This document shows positions 40,670-49,398 of a stretch of DNA of 64,000 nucleotides, in pieces. Both the position numbers and the translations under genes were made by a program. The stretch covers positions 243,023 through 307,022 of the forward strand of contig NZ_KB714628.1 of NCBI RefSeq assembly GCF_000349565.1. The letters are read 5' to 3'. Position 1 is the stretch's first letter, and each line of letters begins with the position of its first letter. This stretch comes from Curtobacterium flaccumfaciens UCD-AKU (GTDB lineage Bacteria; Actinomycetota; Actinomycetes; Actinomycetales; Microbacteriaceae). Below the pieces are notes generated by a model. The model ran no database searches. It saw only the letters and a list, made by a program, of their open reading frames with translations, and was not told the DNA's origin.

Positions 40670-41992
40670 TCAGCCGCGGTCGAAGGTCAGGGTCTCGTCG
40701 TCGGGCGCACGGACCTCGCCGGTGCGGGCGAAGTCGGCCCAGATCGCCCGGAAGGCCCGGCCGCGGCGCTCGACCTCGGGCCAGTCGCGCTCGGGGACGA
40801 AGCGGGTGCCGGCCCAGGCCTCGCGCCCGCCGAGCAGCAGCGGCAGGTCGCTCATGTGCACGGCTCCGGTCGGGGCGCTCGTCACCCCGCGGTGCAGTCG
40901 GTACGAGGTCGCGCGGCCACCCGCACGTCGGTGCCGCTCGGTGAACCGTCGGGCATCGCGCCCGTAGATGACGTCGGACAGCGGGCGCACGACCCACCAC
41001 CGCAGGGCCGACCGCAGCACGCGCGAGCGGGTCACCCGGCGCAGCCCGGGCACGAGCGGCACGTACATGCCGGCCTCGTCCGAGCCGGACCCGATCAGCA
41101 CGTCGACGTCGGGTGCGACGCGGCTCCACGCGGCGTCCAGGTCGCGCTCGGCGGGCAGCGGGGCGAACCCGTACTGGGTGCCGAAGGGCATGCCGGCGGC
41201 CAGACCGTAGGGTGCGGCGGCCCGGGTGCCGAGCGCCTGGCGGTCGAGCAGGTCGTCGAGCGGGGTGTCGGCGTGCACGCTGCCCACCGCCCGGACCATG
41301 GCCCGGTTCATCCGCGCACGACGACGGGACAGCCCGAGCGGTGCGCTCTGGATGATCGCGCGGCGGAACAGCCCTTCGGCGCCGGCGCTGATCATCAGGT
41401 GCGCGGCCGCGTCCCCGCCGGCCGACTGCCCGAAGACGGTGACCAGGTCGGGGTCGCCGCCGAACGCCGCGATGTTCGCGCGCACCCAGCGCAGCGACTC
41501 GACCAGGTCGAGGAGCCCGAGGTTCGCCGGGATCGTGTCACCGTCGCCGAGGAACCCGAGGACGCCGAGCCGGAACGTGACCGACACCACGATCACGCGC
41601 TGCTCGGTCACCAGGTCGCGGGCGTCGTAGATCGGCAGGTCACCGCCGCCGATGACGTACGAACCGCCGTGGATCCAGACCATCACGGGCAGCTGCTCGC
41701 CCGGACGGACGTCGGCGGGCAGCGTGATGGAGAGTCGCTGGCAGTGCTCGTCGACCTCGATGCCCTGGATCGGGTTGAGCAGCAGGTCGACGAACTCCTC
41801 GTGCGGCTGCGGCGCGACCGGCGACGGGGTGGACGCGTGCAGCTCGCCCTCGAACGGTGGCATCGGCTGCGGTGGGGCGAACCGTTCGGCCTGCGCGTAC
41901 GGGATCCCGAGCACCCGCACCACGTCCCCGTCGACCGTCCCGATGATGCGGCCGGCGGGGGTGTCGAACGGGGCTGGGGCGGCGGCGAGCAT
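40670..41992 (-). CDS. Type B carboxylesterase/lipase
   Basis: This 440-aa alpha/beta-hydrolase belongs to the type B carboxylesterase family. The oxyanion-hole motif is VMVWIHGGSYVIGG and the nucleophile elbow FGQSAGGDAAAH. The acidic residue is probably in GSGSDEAGMY and the catalytic His in TGAVHMSDLPLLLGG. It is shorter than the usual 490-540 aa, lacking part of the cap and the C-terminal helices. Start is ATG at 41990-41992 (a GTG three codons earlier is also possible). It lacks a signal peptide, so it should be cytoplasmic. A perfect 23-bp hairpin lies just upstream, ending the MFS transcript before it. Confidence 0.87.
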   Translation of the reverse strand: MLAAAPAPFDTPAGRIIGTVDGDVVRVLGIPYAQAERFAPPQPMPPFEGELHASTPSPVAPQPHEEFVDLLLNPIQGIEVDEHCQRLSITLPADVRPGEQLPVMVWIHGGSYVIGGGDLPIYDARDLVTEQRVIVVSVTFRLGVLGFLGDGDTIPANLGLLDLVESLRWVRANIAAFGGDPDLVTVFGQSAGGDAAAHLMISAGAEGLFRRAIIQSAPLGLSRRRARMNRAMVRAVGSVHADTPLDDLLDRQALGTRAAAPYGLAAGMPFGTQYGFAPLPAERDLDAAWSRVAPDVDVLIGSGSDEAGMYVPLVPGLRRVTRSRVLRSALRWWVVRPLSDVIYGRDARRFTERHRRAGGRATSYRLHRGVTSAPTGAVHMSDLPLLLGGREAWAGTRFVPERDWPEVERRGRAFRAIWADFARTGEVRAPDDETLTFDRG

Positions 41993-42030
41993 GGGGATCA
42001 CGCTATCGGGGGCCGCTGACGCAACCAGGC

Positions 42031-42080
42031 AGACGGACGGGAGGCCCGTGGCGGCGTCGCCACGGGCCTCCCGTCCGTCT
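42031..42080. terminator. Perfect 23-bp hairpin, GGAGGCCCGTGG family
   Basis: Arms 42031-42053 and 42058-42080 are exact reverse complements with a 4-base loop, starting AGACGGACGGGAGGCC. It sits 22 bases beyond the stop of the MFS gene and ends in TCTTCTGG. The same core occurs at 11126-11167 and 48423-48466. Confidence 0.85.
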
Positions 42081-42102
42081 TCTGGTCGCGTTACGACGGG
42101 CG

Positions 42103-43401
42103 CTACCGCACCCGCTTGATGGGGATCACGACGAGTGCGCCGATGAGGGCGATCGCACCGGCGGCCCAGCACATGAGCTCGTAGTTGTCGGCTGCTCCGT
42201 CGGACCCGACCTTCAGGAAGAACAGGGCGATCGCCGGAGCGAGCGACTGCGGCAACGCGTTCGCGATGTTGATGACACCGAGGTCCTTGCCGGGCCGGTC
42301 GGCGTTCGGCAGCACGTCGACGACGAGCGCCGTGTCGATGGCCGAGTAGATGCCGTAGGCGAAGCCCATGATGATCTCGGCGACGTAGAAGCCGGTGACC
42401 GTGTCGGCGTGTGCGAGCGCGACGAGCCCCACCGCGAACATGGCCGTCGATCCACCGACGAACACCTTGCGCCGACCGAGCTTGTCCGAGGCCCAGCCGG
42501 ACAGCGCCGCGCTGATCAGCAGCGCGATCGTGTAGAGCAGGACACCGAAGGCGACGGCGGCCGTGGCGTCCTTCGGCTTCTCGATGCCGATGTGCTCCTG
42601 CATGTAGAGCAGGCGGTACGTCGTGAACATGAACGTCGCCAGGATGATGAGGAAGCGCGACCACCAGGCGAACGCGAAGTCCGGGTTCTTGACCGGGTTC
42701 GTCCAGAACGACGCGACGAGGTTCAGGAACGTGAACTTCTTGAGCGTGTAGGTCGGCAGGTCGTCCCGGGCCACCACGGCGTACACGGCCACCAGGATGA
42801 TCGCCAGGATGCCCGGCGCGATGAACAGCACGGGCAGGTTCGCCACGAAGAAGACCGACAGGTACGTGCCGGCGAGCACGGCGATGTTCTGCGCCAGCGC
42901 GATGATGCTCGAGGACCGGCCACGCTGCAGCTGCGGCACGTTGTCGGCGAAGCTCGCGAGCAGGGTGGCGAGGGTGGCGTTCGCGGCGAGCTGGGCGAGC
43001 AGCCAGGCCAGCGTCAGGTTGAGGACGTCCGGCGAGTAGGCGATCCAGGCGAGGGCGATCGCGAAGACGACGACACCGCTGAGCAGCCAGGGGCGACGAC
43101 GGCCCCAGCGCGTGCGGGTGCGGTCGGACAGGGCGCCAGCCAGGGGGTTCATGATGAGCGCACCGAACGCGCCGATCGGCAGCACCGAACCGATGACGTT
43201 CGCGGCGTCGTCGCCGACCAGGGCCTGCGCCTTGAGCTGCATGCTCACGTAGACGGGGGCCATGAGCGCGACGAAGAGGCCGAACTGCCCGAGGAACAGG
43301 GCGATCTGGTAGCCGATGCCCACCTTCACCGTGCTGACGGGCTGGGTGATGCCCTCTTCCGGGTTGAGCAGTGCCGGGCTGCCGGGTTCGGGTGTGCTCA
43401 T
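42103..43401 (-). CDS. MFS sugar transporter (GPH/SUC-like)
   Basis: This 432-aa transporter has about 12 helices and the motif PLAGALSDRTRTRWGRRRPW after helix 2-3, typical of glycoside-pentoside-hexuronide and sucrose-type symporters. AEIIMGFAYGIYSAIDTALVVDVLP in the second half fits the same group. Start ATG at 43399-43401 has AGGAGG at good spacing; the longer frame upstream is not needed. It is divergent from the sugar isomerase/dehydrogenase operon, and two related palindromic sites lie in the shared promoter region. A role in uptake of a sugar or glycoside is likely. Confidence 0.85.
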   Translation of the reverse strand: MSTPEPGSPALLNPEEGITQPVSTVKVGIGYQIALFLGQFGLFVALMAPVYVSMQLKAQALVGDDAANVIGSVLPIGAFGALIMNPLAGALSDRTRTRWGRRRPWLLSGVVVFAIALAWIAYSPDVLNLTLAWLLAQLAANATLATLLASFADNVPQLQRGRSSSIIALAQNIAVLAGTYLSVFFVANLPVLFIAPGILAIILVAVYAVVARDDLPTYTLKKFTFLNLVASFWTNPVKNPDFAFAWWSRFLIILATFMFTTYRLLYMQEHIGIEKPKDATAAVAFGVLLYTIALLISAALSGWASDKLGRRKVFVGGSTAMFAVGLVALAHADTVTGFYVAEIIMGFAYGIYSAIDTALVVDVLPNADRPGKDLGVINIANALPQSLAPAIALFFLKVGSDGAADNYELMCWAAGAIALIGALVVIPIKRVR

Positions 43402-43421
43402 GACGCCTCCTTGAGTCGATG

Positions 43422-43444
43422 AAAACCTTGCTCGGCAAGGTTTT
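43422..43444. promoter_or_regulatory. Operator-like palindrome, site 1 (AAAACCTTGC-n3-GCAAGGTTTT)
   Basis: A perfect 10-bp inverted repeat around TCG lies 20 bases upstream of the MFS start. It resembles sites at 43543-43565 and 48389-48411, next to tetR, suggesting a shared TetR-family operator. Confidence 0.7.
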
Positions 43445-43542
43445 TCCGACGCGAGCATACATCGACAGGTGTCGTCTGCAACACCGGGCACGTCACGGGC
43501 CGTGACGGGCAGACGATCCGGACCGCGTCGCACGGGGCAGCA

Positions 43543-43565
43543 AAAACTACACACCGGGTGGTTTT
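43543..43565. promoter_or_regulatory. Operator-like element, site 2
   Basis: AAAAC...GGTTTT with the same outer half-sites and the same 23-base length as site 1 (about 14 of 23 positions identical by hand count). It lies between the divergent MFS and sugar isomerase genes, on the isomerase side. Confidence 0.5.
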
Positions 43566-43651
43566 TGGGGTAGCGTCGTCATCGATCTCGCCGCGGAGCA
43601 TCGCTCCTCGACGGGCCGCGACACCCAGACAGGATCGAAGGAGCCTCTGCA

Positions 43652-44452
43652 ATGCCCACCACTTCTGTGCAGCTGTACTCGCTGCGCGACGCCATCGCCG
43701 AAGACCTCGACAAGGCCATCGCCCGTGTCGCCGAGATCGGGTACGAGAACGTCGAGCCCTACGCGTTCGTCGAGCGCGCCACCGACCTCGAGCGTGCGTT
43801 CGCGGCCACCGGCCTCAAGGCTCCGTCCGGCCACGTCGCCGTGATCGACGCCGAGGACACCGCGCCGATCTGGGACGCCGCCGAGCGCCTCGGCATCCAC
43901 ACCGTCATCGACCCCTTCATCCCGACCGACCGCTGGCAGACCGCCGACGACGTCGCGAAGATCGCCGAGCGCGTCAACGAGCTGACCGCCGAGGCCGCCG
44001 GCCGTGGCCTGCAGTTCGGGTACCACAACCACCAGTGGGAGTTCACGAACAAGGTCGACGGCCGCACCGTCTACGACCTGTTCGTGTCGCAGCTGTCGCC
44101 GGAGACCGTCCTCGAGGTCGACACCTTCTGGGCGACCGTCGGTGGCGCCGACGCCCCCACCGTGCTCACGGGCCTGGGCGACCGCGTCGTCGCGATCCAC
44201 GTCAAGGACGGCAAGGTCGACGGTGACATCCGCACCGCGCTGCCCTCGTCCGAGAGCGCCCTGATCGTGCCCGAGGCACTGCAGCGCGCCTTCGAGAACC
44301 AGACCCCCGCCGGCCAGGGCGACGTCGACGTGGCCGCCATCCTCGCCGCCGCACCCGAGGCCATCCGCGTGGTCGAGTTCGACGCGTACAAGGGCGACGT
44401 CTTCGAGGGCATCACCGAGTCCCTCACCTGGCTCAAGGACAACGACAAGTGA
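43652..44452 (+). CDS. Sugar phosphate isomerase/epimerase (AP-endonuclease-2-like TIM barrel)
   Basis: The 266-aa product is a xylose-isomerase-like TIM barrel. It begins SVQLYSLRDAIAEDLDKAI. Metal or acid-base residues are visible in EPYAF, QFGYHNHQWEF, LEVDTFWATVGG and IHVKDGK. Such proteins epimerise or isomerise sugars, inositols or keto-sugars, usually beside Gfo/Idh/MocA oxidoreductases, as here. ATG at 43652 follows GAAGGAGCC. Its stop overlaps the GTG of the next gene. Together the two probably interconvert a sugar imported by the divergent MFS protein. Confidence 0.88.
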   Translation: MPTTSVQLYSLRDAIAEDLDKAIARVAEIGYENVEPYAFVERATDLERAFAATGLKAPSGHVAVIDAEDTAPIWDAAERLGIHTVIDPFIPTDRWQTADDVAKIAERVNELTAEAAGRGLQFGYHNHQWEFTNKVDGRTVYDLFVSQLSPETVLEVDTFWATVGGADAPTVLTGLGDRVVAIHVKDGKVDGDIRTALPSSESALIVPEALQRAFENQTPAGQGDVDVAAILAAAPEAIRVVEFDAYKGDVFEGITESLTWLKDNDK

Positions 44453-45564
44453 GCCGCGTCGGGATCGGCATCATCGGTGCCGGCAACATCTCCACGCAGT
44501 ACCTCGAGAACCTGACGAAGTTCGCCGACGTCGAGGTCCGCTTCGTCGCCGACGTGCTGCTCGACCGCGCTGCTGCCCAGGCGGCGGAGTACGGCGTCGC
44601 CGCGTCCGGCACGGTCGAGGAGCTCCTCGCCCGCGACGACATCTCGATCGTGATCAACCTGACGATCCCGGCCGCACACGCCGAGGTCGACCAGCAGATC
44701 ATCGACGCCGGCAAGCACGTCTGGAGCGAGAAGCCGATCGCCACCGACCACGCGTCGGCCGCGGCGGTGCTCGAGTCGGCGAAGGCCAAGGGCCTGCGCG
44801 TCGCGACCGCTCCGGACACCGTGCTCGGCGCGGGCATCCAGACGGCGCTCCGTGCCATCGCCCGCGGCGACATCGGTGAGCCGCTCTCCGCGACCACGCT
44901 GTTCCACGTCCCCGGACCCGAGGCGTGGCACCCGAACCCGGACTTCCTGTTCGCCACCGGTGCCGGTCCCCTGTTCGACATGGGCCCGTACTACGTGACG
45001 ACCCTGGTGCACGCGTTCGGCACCGCCTCGCGCGTGCAGGCCGTCTCGTCGAAGTCGCTCGACCGTCGCACGATCGCGTCCGGCCCCCGCGCCGGCGAGA
45101 CGTTCCCGGTCGAGGTCCCGACGCACCACGCGGCCCTGATCGAGTTCGCCGGCGGGCAGTCCGCACAGTCGACGTTCTCGTTCCAGCACGCCCTGCCCCG
45201 CATGGGCTTCGTCGAGATCAACGGCACGCTCGGCACGATCTCGCTGCCCGACCCGAACACCTTCGAGGGCTCGTCGCAGCTCTGGCGCTACGGGCAGGAC
45301 GAGCCCGAGACGCTCGAGGCGGTCGGCTCCACCTGGGGTCGTGGCACCGGTGTCGTCGAACTCGCCCGCGCCATCGCCGAGGACCGCCCCGAGCGTGCCT
45401 CCGGCGCCGTCGCGCTGCACGTGCTCGACGTCCTGCTCGGCATCCGTGACGCGGCCGAGTCGGGGTCCGCCGTCGACATCACGTCGACCGTGGACGCGAT
45501 CCCGCCGCTGCCCGAGGACTTCGACCCCGCGGCAGCCGTGCTGACCGCGGGCGCGAACGCCTAG
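44449..45564 (+). CDS. Gfo/Idh/MocA-family oxidoreductase
   Basis: This 371-aa NAD(P)-dependent dehydrogenase has the Rossmann loop GIGIIGAGNIS at residues 5-15 and the EKP motif HVWSEKPIATDH near residue 87, where the Lys takes part in catalysis. The C-terminal domain has the substrate region GAGPLFDMGPYYVTTLVH, with His in place for acid-base chemistry. It begins with GTG at 44449, overlapping the isomerase stop. A strong two-way terminator follows. The likely substrate is a sugar or cyclitol handled by the same operon. Confidence 0.9.
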   Translation: MSRVGIGIIGAGNISTQYLENLTKFADVEVRFVADVLLDRAAAQAAEYGVAASGTVEELLARDDISIVINLTIPAAHAEVDQQIIDAGKHVWSEKPIATDHASAAAVLESAKAKGLRVATAPDTVLGAGIQTALRAIARGDIGEPLSATTLFHVPGPEAWHPNPDFLFATGAGPLFDMGPYYVTTLVHAFGTASRVQAVSSKSLDRRTIASGPRAGETFPVEVPTHHAALIEFAGGQSAQSTFSFQHALPRMGFVEINGTLGTISLPDPNTFEGSSQLWRYGQDEPETLEAVGSTWGRGTGVVELARAIAEDRPERASGAVALHVLDVLLGIRDAAESGSAVDITSTVDAIPPLPEDFDPAAAVLTAGANA

Positions 45565-45597
45565 GAGCGCCGCGCGCACCACGAGCACCACTTCGTG

Positions 45598-45642
45598 AGC
45601 AGGAATGGTCGGGTCCCCACCGGGAACCCGACCATTTCTGCT
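45598..45642. terminator. Bidirectional terminator
   Basis: A 17-bp stem with one G-T wobble (AGCAGGAATGGTCGGGT at 45598-45614, pairing with 45626-45642) lies between the convergent oxidoreductase and glgX genes. A/T-rich ends on both sides suit termination in both directions. Confidence 0.82.
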
Positions 45643-45691
45643 CACCAAGCGAAGCCGCGCGAGCGAGCCCGCGCGAGCGCCGCGCCCCGCG

Positions 45692-47710
45692 TCAGACCAG
45701 CGCGGTGAAGGACGCGTCGCGCACGAGCAGCGTCGCCGCGTCGCCCACCACGGCCTGGTCGGGGTCGCTCGACAGCCCGAGCGACCAGTTGCCGCCGCCC
45801 GGACGCTCCGGCAGCGTGAACTCCACCGTGGTGCCCGACGCGTTCAGCAGCACGGCCACGGTGTCGTCCCCCTGGTGCAGCACGAGCGTCACGGCCCGGT
45901 TGCCGCCGTCCGCCCAGTCGCCGTCCTCGAACCCGGCGGCATCGGCGCGGAGCACGCTCACCGTCGACTCCGAGTCACCGGGCGCGGTGCGGAACCACTC
46001 CGGACGCAGCGCCCGGTGCTGCCGACGGAACGCGATCGCCGCCGTGGTGAAGGCGAGCAGGTCCTGGTCGGCGGCGGCCCAGTCGAACCACGAGATCTCG
46101 TCGTCCTGGCAGTACGCGTTGTTGTTGCCGCCCTGCGACCGGGCGAGTTCGTCGCCACCCAGGATCATCGGGACGCCGGCGGAGAGCAGCAGGGTGCCGA
46201 GGAAGTTGCGGCGCTGCCGGTCGCGGTAGTCGTTCACCGCGCCGTCGTCGGTCGGGCCCTCGATGCCGCCGTTGAACGAGGTGTTGTCGCTCTCGCCGTC
46301 GTTGTTGTCCTCGCCGTTGGCCTCGTTGTGCTTGTCGGCGTACATCGTCAGGTCGGCCAGGGTGAAACCGTCGTGGGCGGTCACGAAGTCGACCGAGCAG
46401 AGCGGTGAGCGGCGCGACCCCTCGTAGACGTCCGGGCTGCCCAGGACCCGCTGGACGGCGTCGCCGAGCGCACCCTCGTCACCACGCCAGAAGGCGCGCA
46501 GGTCGTCGCGGTACTTGCCGTTCCACTCGGACCAGTCGGCCGGGAACCCGCCCACCTGGTAGCCGGCGGTGTCCCACGGCTCGGCGATCATCTTGACCTC
46601 GCGCAGCACGGGGTCCTGATGGATGATGTCGAGGAACGCGGAGTGCTTCTCGGCCTCGCCGTCCTGGCGGGTCAGGGTCGTGGCCAGGTCGAACCGGAAG
46701 CCGTCGACGTGCATCTCCTCGACCCAGTAGCGGAGCGAGTCCATGATCAGGCCGAGCGCTGCCGGGTGTCCGACGTTCAGGCTGTTGCCGGTGCCGGTGG
46801 TGTCGAAGTAGTTCGCCTCGTCACCCTCGACCAGCCGGTAGTACGACTGGTTGTCGATCCCCTTGAACGACAGCGTCGGGCCCATGTGGTTGCCCTCGGC
46901 GGTGTGGTTGTAGACGACGTCCATGATGACCTCGAGCCCCGCGGCGTGCAGGGCCTTGACCATCGACTTGAACTCGGCGACCTGCTGTCCGGCGGTGCCC
47001 GAGGACGAGTACTCGTCGTGCGGCGCGAAGAAGCCGATGCTGTTGTAGCCCCAGTAGTTGCGGAGCCCCTTGTCGAGCAACGTCGAGTCCTGCACGAACT
47101 GGTGCGTCGGCAGCAGCTCGACCGCGGTGACGCCGAGGTCGGTCAGGTGCTTGAACGCCGCCGGGTGGGCCATGCCGGCGTAGGTGCCGCGGATCTCCTC
47201 GGGGACGTCCGGGTGCTGCTTCGTGAAGCCCTTGACGTGCACCTCGTACACGACGGTGTCGGCGAGCGGGGTCCGCAGCAGGCTGTCGCCGTCCCAGTCG
47301 AAGGACCGGTCGGCGACGACGGACTTGGGCATCGCGCTGGCCGAGTCGGTCTCGTCGATCTGCTCGGGCTCGTTCATGTCGTGACCGAAGAGCGCCTGGC
47401 CCCACTCGTACTCGCCGTCGATCGCGGTGGCGTAGGGGTCGAGCAGGAGCTTCGCGCCGTTGTGGCGGAGGCCGTTCGCCGGGTCCCACGCGCCGTGCAC
47501 GCGGAAGCCGTAGCGGGTGCCGACCCTCACCCCGGGGACGACGTCGTGGAAGGTGTAGCCGGTGCGGTTGCGGAGCTCGGTGCGGTGCTCGGTGCCGTCG
47601 TCGTCGAAGGTGCAGAACTCGACGCGCTCGGCGGTGCTCGAGAACAGGGCGACGTTGGCGCCCCCGTCGACGAGCGTGACGCCGAGCGGGGTGCGCGTGG
47701 AAGTGGTCAT
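45692..47710 (-). CDS. glgX: Glycogen debranching enzyme GlgX
   Basis: This 672-aa GH13 isoamylase-type enzyme cleaves alpha-1,6 branches of phosphorylase-limited glycogen. The order is as in GlgX: an N-terminal beta-sandwich (TPLGVTLVDGGANVALFSS...), the barrel with VIMDVVYNHTAEGNH, the nucleophile in VDGFRFDLA, the acid in KMIAEPWDTAGY, and VDFVTAHDGFTLADL, all matching active-site regions I-IV. A C-terminal sandwich ends the protein. Length is normal. ATG at 47708-47710. It is followed closely by nothing on the same strand; the TetR gene upstream is on the same strand and may be cotranscribed. Confidence 0.95.
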   Translation of the reverse strand: MTTSTRTPLGVTLVDGGANVALFSSTAERVEFCTFDDDGTEHRTELRNRTGYTFHDVVPGVRVGTRYGFRVHGAWDPANGLRHNGAKLLLDPYATAIDGEYEWGQALFGHDMNEPEQIDETDSASAMPKSVVADRSFDWDGDSLLRTPLADTVVYEVHVKGFTKQHPDVPEEIRGTYAGMAHPAAFKHLTDLGVTAVELLPTHQFVQDSTLLDKGLRNYWGYNSIGFFAPHDEYSSSGTAGQQVAEFKSMVKALHAAGLEVIMDVVYNHTAEGNHMGPTLSFKGIDNQSYYRLVEGDEANYFDTTGTGNSLNVGHPAALGLIMDSLRYWVEEMHVDGFRFDLATTLTRQDGEAEKHSAFLDIIHQDPVLREVKMIAEPWDTAGYQVGGFPADWSEWNGKYRDDLRAFWRGDEGALGDAVQRVLGSPDVYEGSRRSPLCSVDFVTAHDGFTLADLTMYADKHNEANGEDNNDGESDNTSFNGGIEGPTDDGAVNDYRDRQRRNFLGTLLLSAGVPMILGGDELARSQGGNNNAYCQDDEISWFDWAAADQDLLAFTTAAIAFRRQHRALRPEWFRTAPGDSESTVSVLRADAAGFEDGDWADGGNRAVTLVLHQGDDTVAVLLNASGTTVEFTLPERPGGGNWSLGLSSDPDQAVVGDAATLLVRDASFTALV

Positions 47711-47769
47711 GCTGCCCTTCTACCGGCCGGTCGCTGTGCCACCGGCAGTCTGGGCGTACCCCTGGCCGC

Positions 47770-48384
47770 TCAGCGCACCGGCGGGACCAGCTGCTCCAGC
47801 AGCCGCAGCACCCGTTCACCGTCGACGGCGTCGGGGTCGAGCAGCCACTGCACCTGCAGCCCGTCGGACGCCGCGATGCTCAGGCTCGCCAGGTCGACCG
47901 GGTCCAGGTCGGTGCGGATCCGTCCGCTCGCCTGGTCCGCCTCGATGAGCACGGCGAGTTCGGCGCGCAGCCGGGCGAAGCGTTCGCGCATGAAGTCGCG
48001 CGTGGCCGGGTGGCCTTCCTGCACCGCGTCGGCGGCGAGGGTCGTGTACAGCTGCACCAGCCCCGGCACGGCACGGTTGCGCGACGCGCTCTCGCGCATG
48101 TCGCCGATCGCCGACTTCATCCGGTCGGGTGCGCCCTGCTCGCGGACCTCGTGCTCCCGGTAGACGGCGAGCAGCAGTTCGTCGCGGCTCGGGAAGTAGT
48201 GGCGGAGTGCCGCGTGCGTGATCCCGAGGGCCTCGGCCACGGAACGGAGCGACGAAGCGTCGACCCCCTGTTCCGCGACCATGCGGATCATCTCGTCGAG
48301 GATCTGGGTGCGCCGCTCGGCGCCCTTGCGGTACCCGCCGCGGCGCGGCTGGGCCGCGTCGGCGTCGTCCGCGGGGTGGGTCAT
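47770..48384 (-). CDS. TetR-family transcription regulator
   Basis: This 204-aa regulator has a TetR helix-turn-helix after a Gly/Arg-rich leader: RTQILDEMIRMVAEQGVDASSLRSVAEALGITHAALRHYFPSRDEL, recognisable by ITHAALRHYFPSRDEL around residues 55-70. The C-terminal ligand domain resembles the TetR_C_6/BetI-like type. An operator-like element (48389-48411) starts five bases upstream of the start codon, with partial likeness to two sites upstream of the sugar MFS and isomerase operon. This suggests autoregulation and control of sugar uptake. It lies 59 bases before glgX. Confidence 0.9.
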   Translation of the reverse strand: MTHPADDADAAQPRRGGYRKGAERRTQILDEMIRMVAEQGVDASSLRSVAEALGITHAALRHYFPSRDELLLAVYREHEVREQGAPDRMKSAIGDMRESASRNRAVPGLVQLYTTLAADAVQEGHPATRDFMRERFARLRAELAVLIEADQASGRIRTDLDPVDLASLSIAASDGLQVQWLLDPDAVDGERVLRLLEQLVPPVR

Positions 48385-48388
48385 GCAC

Positions 48389-48411
48389 CCAACTTACCGT
48401 TGGAAGGTTTT
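48389..48411. promoter_or_regulatory. Operator-like element, site 3, at tetR
   Basis: On the minus strand it reads AAAACCTTCC...GGTAAGTTGG, with the AAAACCTT half-site identical to site 1 (43422-43444). It is right at the tetR start, as an autoregulated TetR operator would be. The second half is degenerate. Confidence 0.5.
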
Positions 48412-48422
48412 TACGCCACCGT

Positions 48423-48466
48423 CGGACGGGAGGCCCGTGGCGGGCGCACCACGGGCCTCCCGTCCG
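48423..48466. terminator. 18-bp hairpin, GGAGGCCCGTGG family
   Basis: Perfect arms 48423-48440 (CGGACGGGAGGCCCGTGG) and 48449-48466 with an 8-base loop. It lies downstream of the marR stop and upstream of tetR, so it should end the marR transcript. Confidence 0.8.
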
Positions 48467-48517
48467 CATCGCGGTCGCGCCGCACCCGTCGGGTCGCGTC
48501 AGCCGGGCGCGCTCGCG

Positions 48518-49054
48518 TCAGTCCTGGTCGTCGACCGTGTACTCGTCGACCGGCGCGGGCGAGCCCGCGGCGAGCGCGTCGACGATCTTCGTGAGCGAGT
48601 CGGCGAGGACGGCGTTGTCCGCGTCGGGCAGCTGCTCGAGCACCTGGACGACGGCCTCGTGGAACCGTGCGTACGAGGCGTCGATCTTCTCGGTGGCCTG
48701 GTCCGTGGGGGCGAGCACCTGCGCACGGCGGTCCGTGGGGTGCGCCGCGCGGGACAGCAGCCCCTTCTGCACGAGCCCGTCGACGATCTTGGTGACCGAC
48801 GCGTTCGAGACGGCGAGCATGACGGCCAGGTCCTTCGGGCCCGTCGTCCGGCCGTCCCGGTGCGCCTGCAGCAGGTACCGGACGGCGAGGAACTCGTTCT
48901 TCGTCAGGCCGCTCTCGATGCGGGCGGACTCGATCTGCTGGTCCTCGGCGTGCTGCAGGCGGAGCAACGCGTCGACGGCGGTCTTCGCGGCCCGCGACTC
49001 GGGTTCGCGGGTGTAGAGGTGGACGTGCTCTCGACGGACGACGGTCAACGGCAT
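48518..49054 (-). CDS. MarR-family transcription regulator
   Basis: This 178-aa winged-helix regulator has a recognition region GPKDLAVMLAVSNASVTKIVDGLVQ, shown by SNASVTKIVDGLVQKGLL around residues 87-104. The wing follows at HPTDRRAQVLAPTD, the classic DxR of MarR. Leader and tail are polar and acidic. MarR proteins respond to phenolics, oxidants or antibiotics. It lies 18 bases behind a 60-aa gene on the same strand; a palindrome at 49319-49333, upstream of both, may be its operator. Confidence 0.9.
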   Translation of the reverse strand: MPLTVVRREHVHLYTREPESRAAKTAVDALLRLQHAEDQQIESARIESGLTKNEFLAVRYLLQAHRDGRTTGPKDLAVMLAVSNASVTKIVDGLVQKGLLSRAAHPTDRRAQVLAPTDQATEKIDASYARFHEAVVQVLEQLPDADNAVLADSLTKIVDALAAGSPAPVDEYTVDDQD

Positions 49055-49072
49055 GGGGTCATGCGCTCCTTG

Positions 49073-49255
49073 CTATACGGCAGGCGTGGTGAAGAAGTCC
49101 GCGTAGGACGGCTCGGAGCGACCGGCGAGCAGCGAGGGGTCCTGGATGCGACGCGCGACGTACGCGTCGATGACCGCCGGGTCGGTGAGGCCGACGCGCG
49201 TGTGGCTGCTGCCGATCGTCGCGACCCGAGGCATCCCGGAGTACGTGCTGTGCAT
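49073..49255 (-). CDS. Small protein linked to marR
   Basis: This 60-aa product begins MHSTYSGMPRVATIGSSHTR and ends FADFFTTPAV-like (SYADFFTTPAV). It is soluble and without known domains. ATG at 49253-49255 follows GGACAGG at a good distance. It is on the same strand as marR with 18 bases between, so it is probably the first gene of a two-gene transcript. The function is unknown; a leader peptide or a partner of the MarR protein is possible. Confidence 0.55.
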   Translation of the reverse strand: MHSTYSGMPRVATIGSSHTRVGLTDPAVIDAYVARRIQDPSLLAGRSEPSYADFFTTPAV

Positions 49256-49318
49256 GTCCTGTCCCGCCCTTCTTGCTTGCCGTGTGTCCCGTTCGGACGG
49301 CTGAACTCTTTCACACAG

Positions 49319-49333
49319 TGAACGGTCAGTTCA
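49319..49333. promoter_or_regulatory. Palindrome upstream of the marR transcript
   Basis: TGAACGGTCAGTTCA has 5-bp perfect arms around GGTCA, overlapped by GTTCAACGAAC at 49330-49340. Size and position suit a MarR operator, 64 bases before the 60-aa gene. Confidence 0.45.
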
Positions 49334-49398
49334 ACGAACCATTCGCGCTGTGTACGTTTTGCGCGCTGCGTGGTTCTCGGCGTCCTCTGAGCGTTCTT

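Noticed and set aside
40670-43462. A 930-codon minus-strand frame spanning carboxylesterase and MFS gene
   Set aside because: The upstream part is out of frame with the true MFS gene and arginine-rich; only 40670-41992 encodes the esterase.
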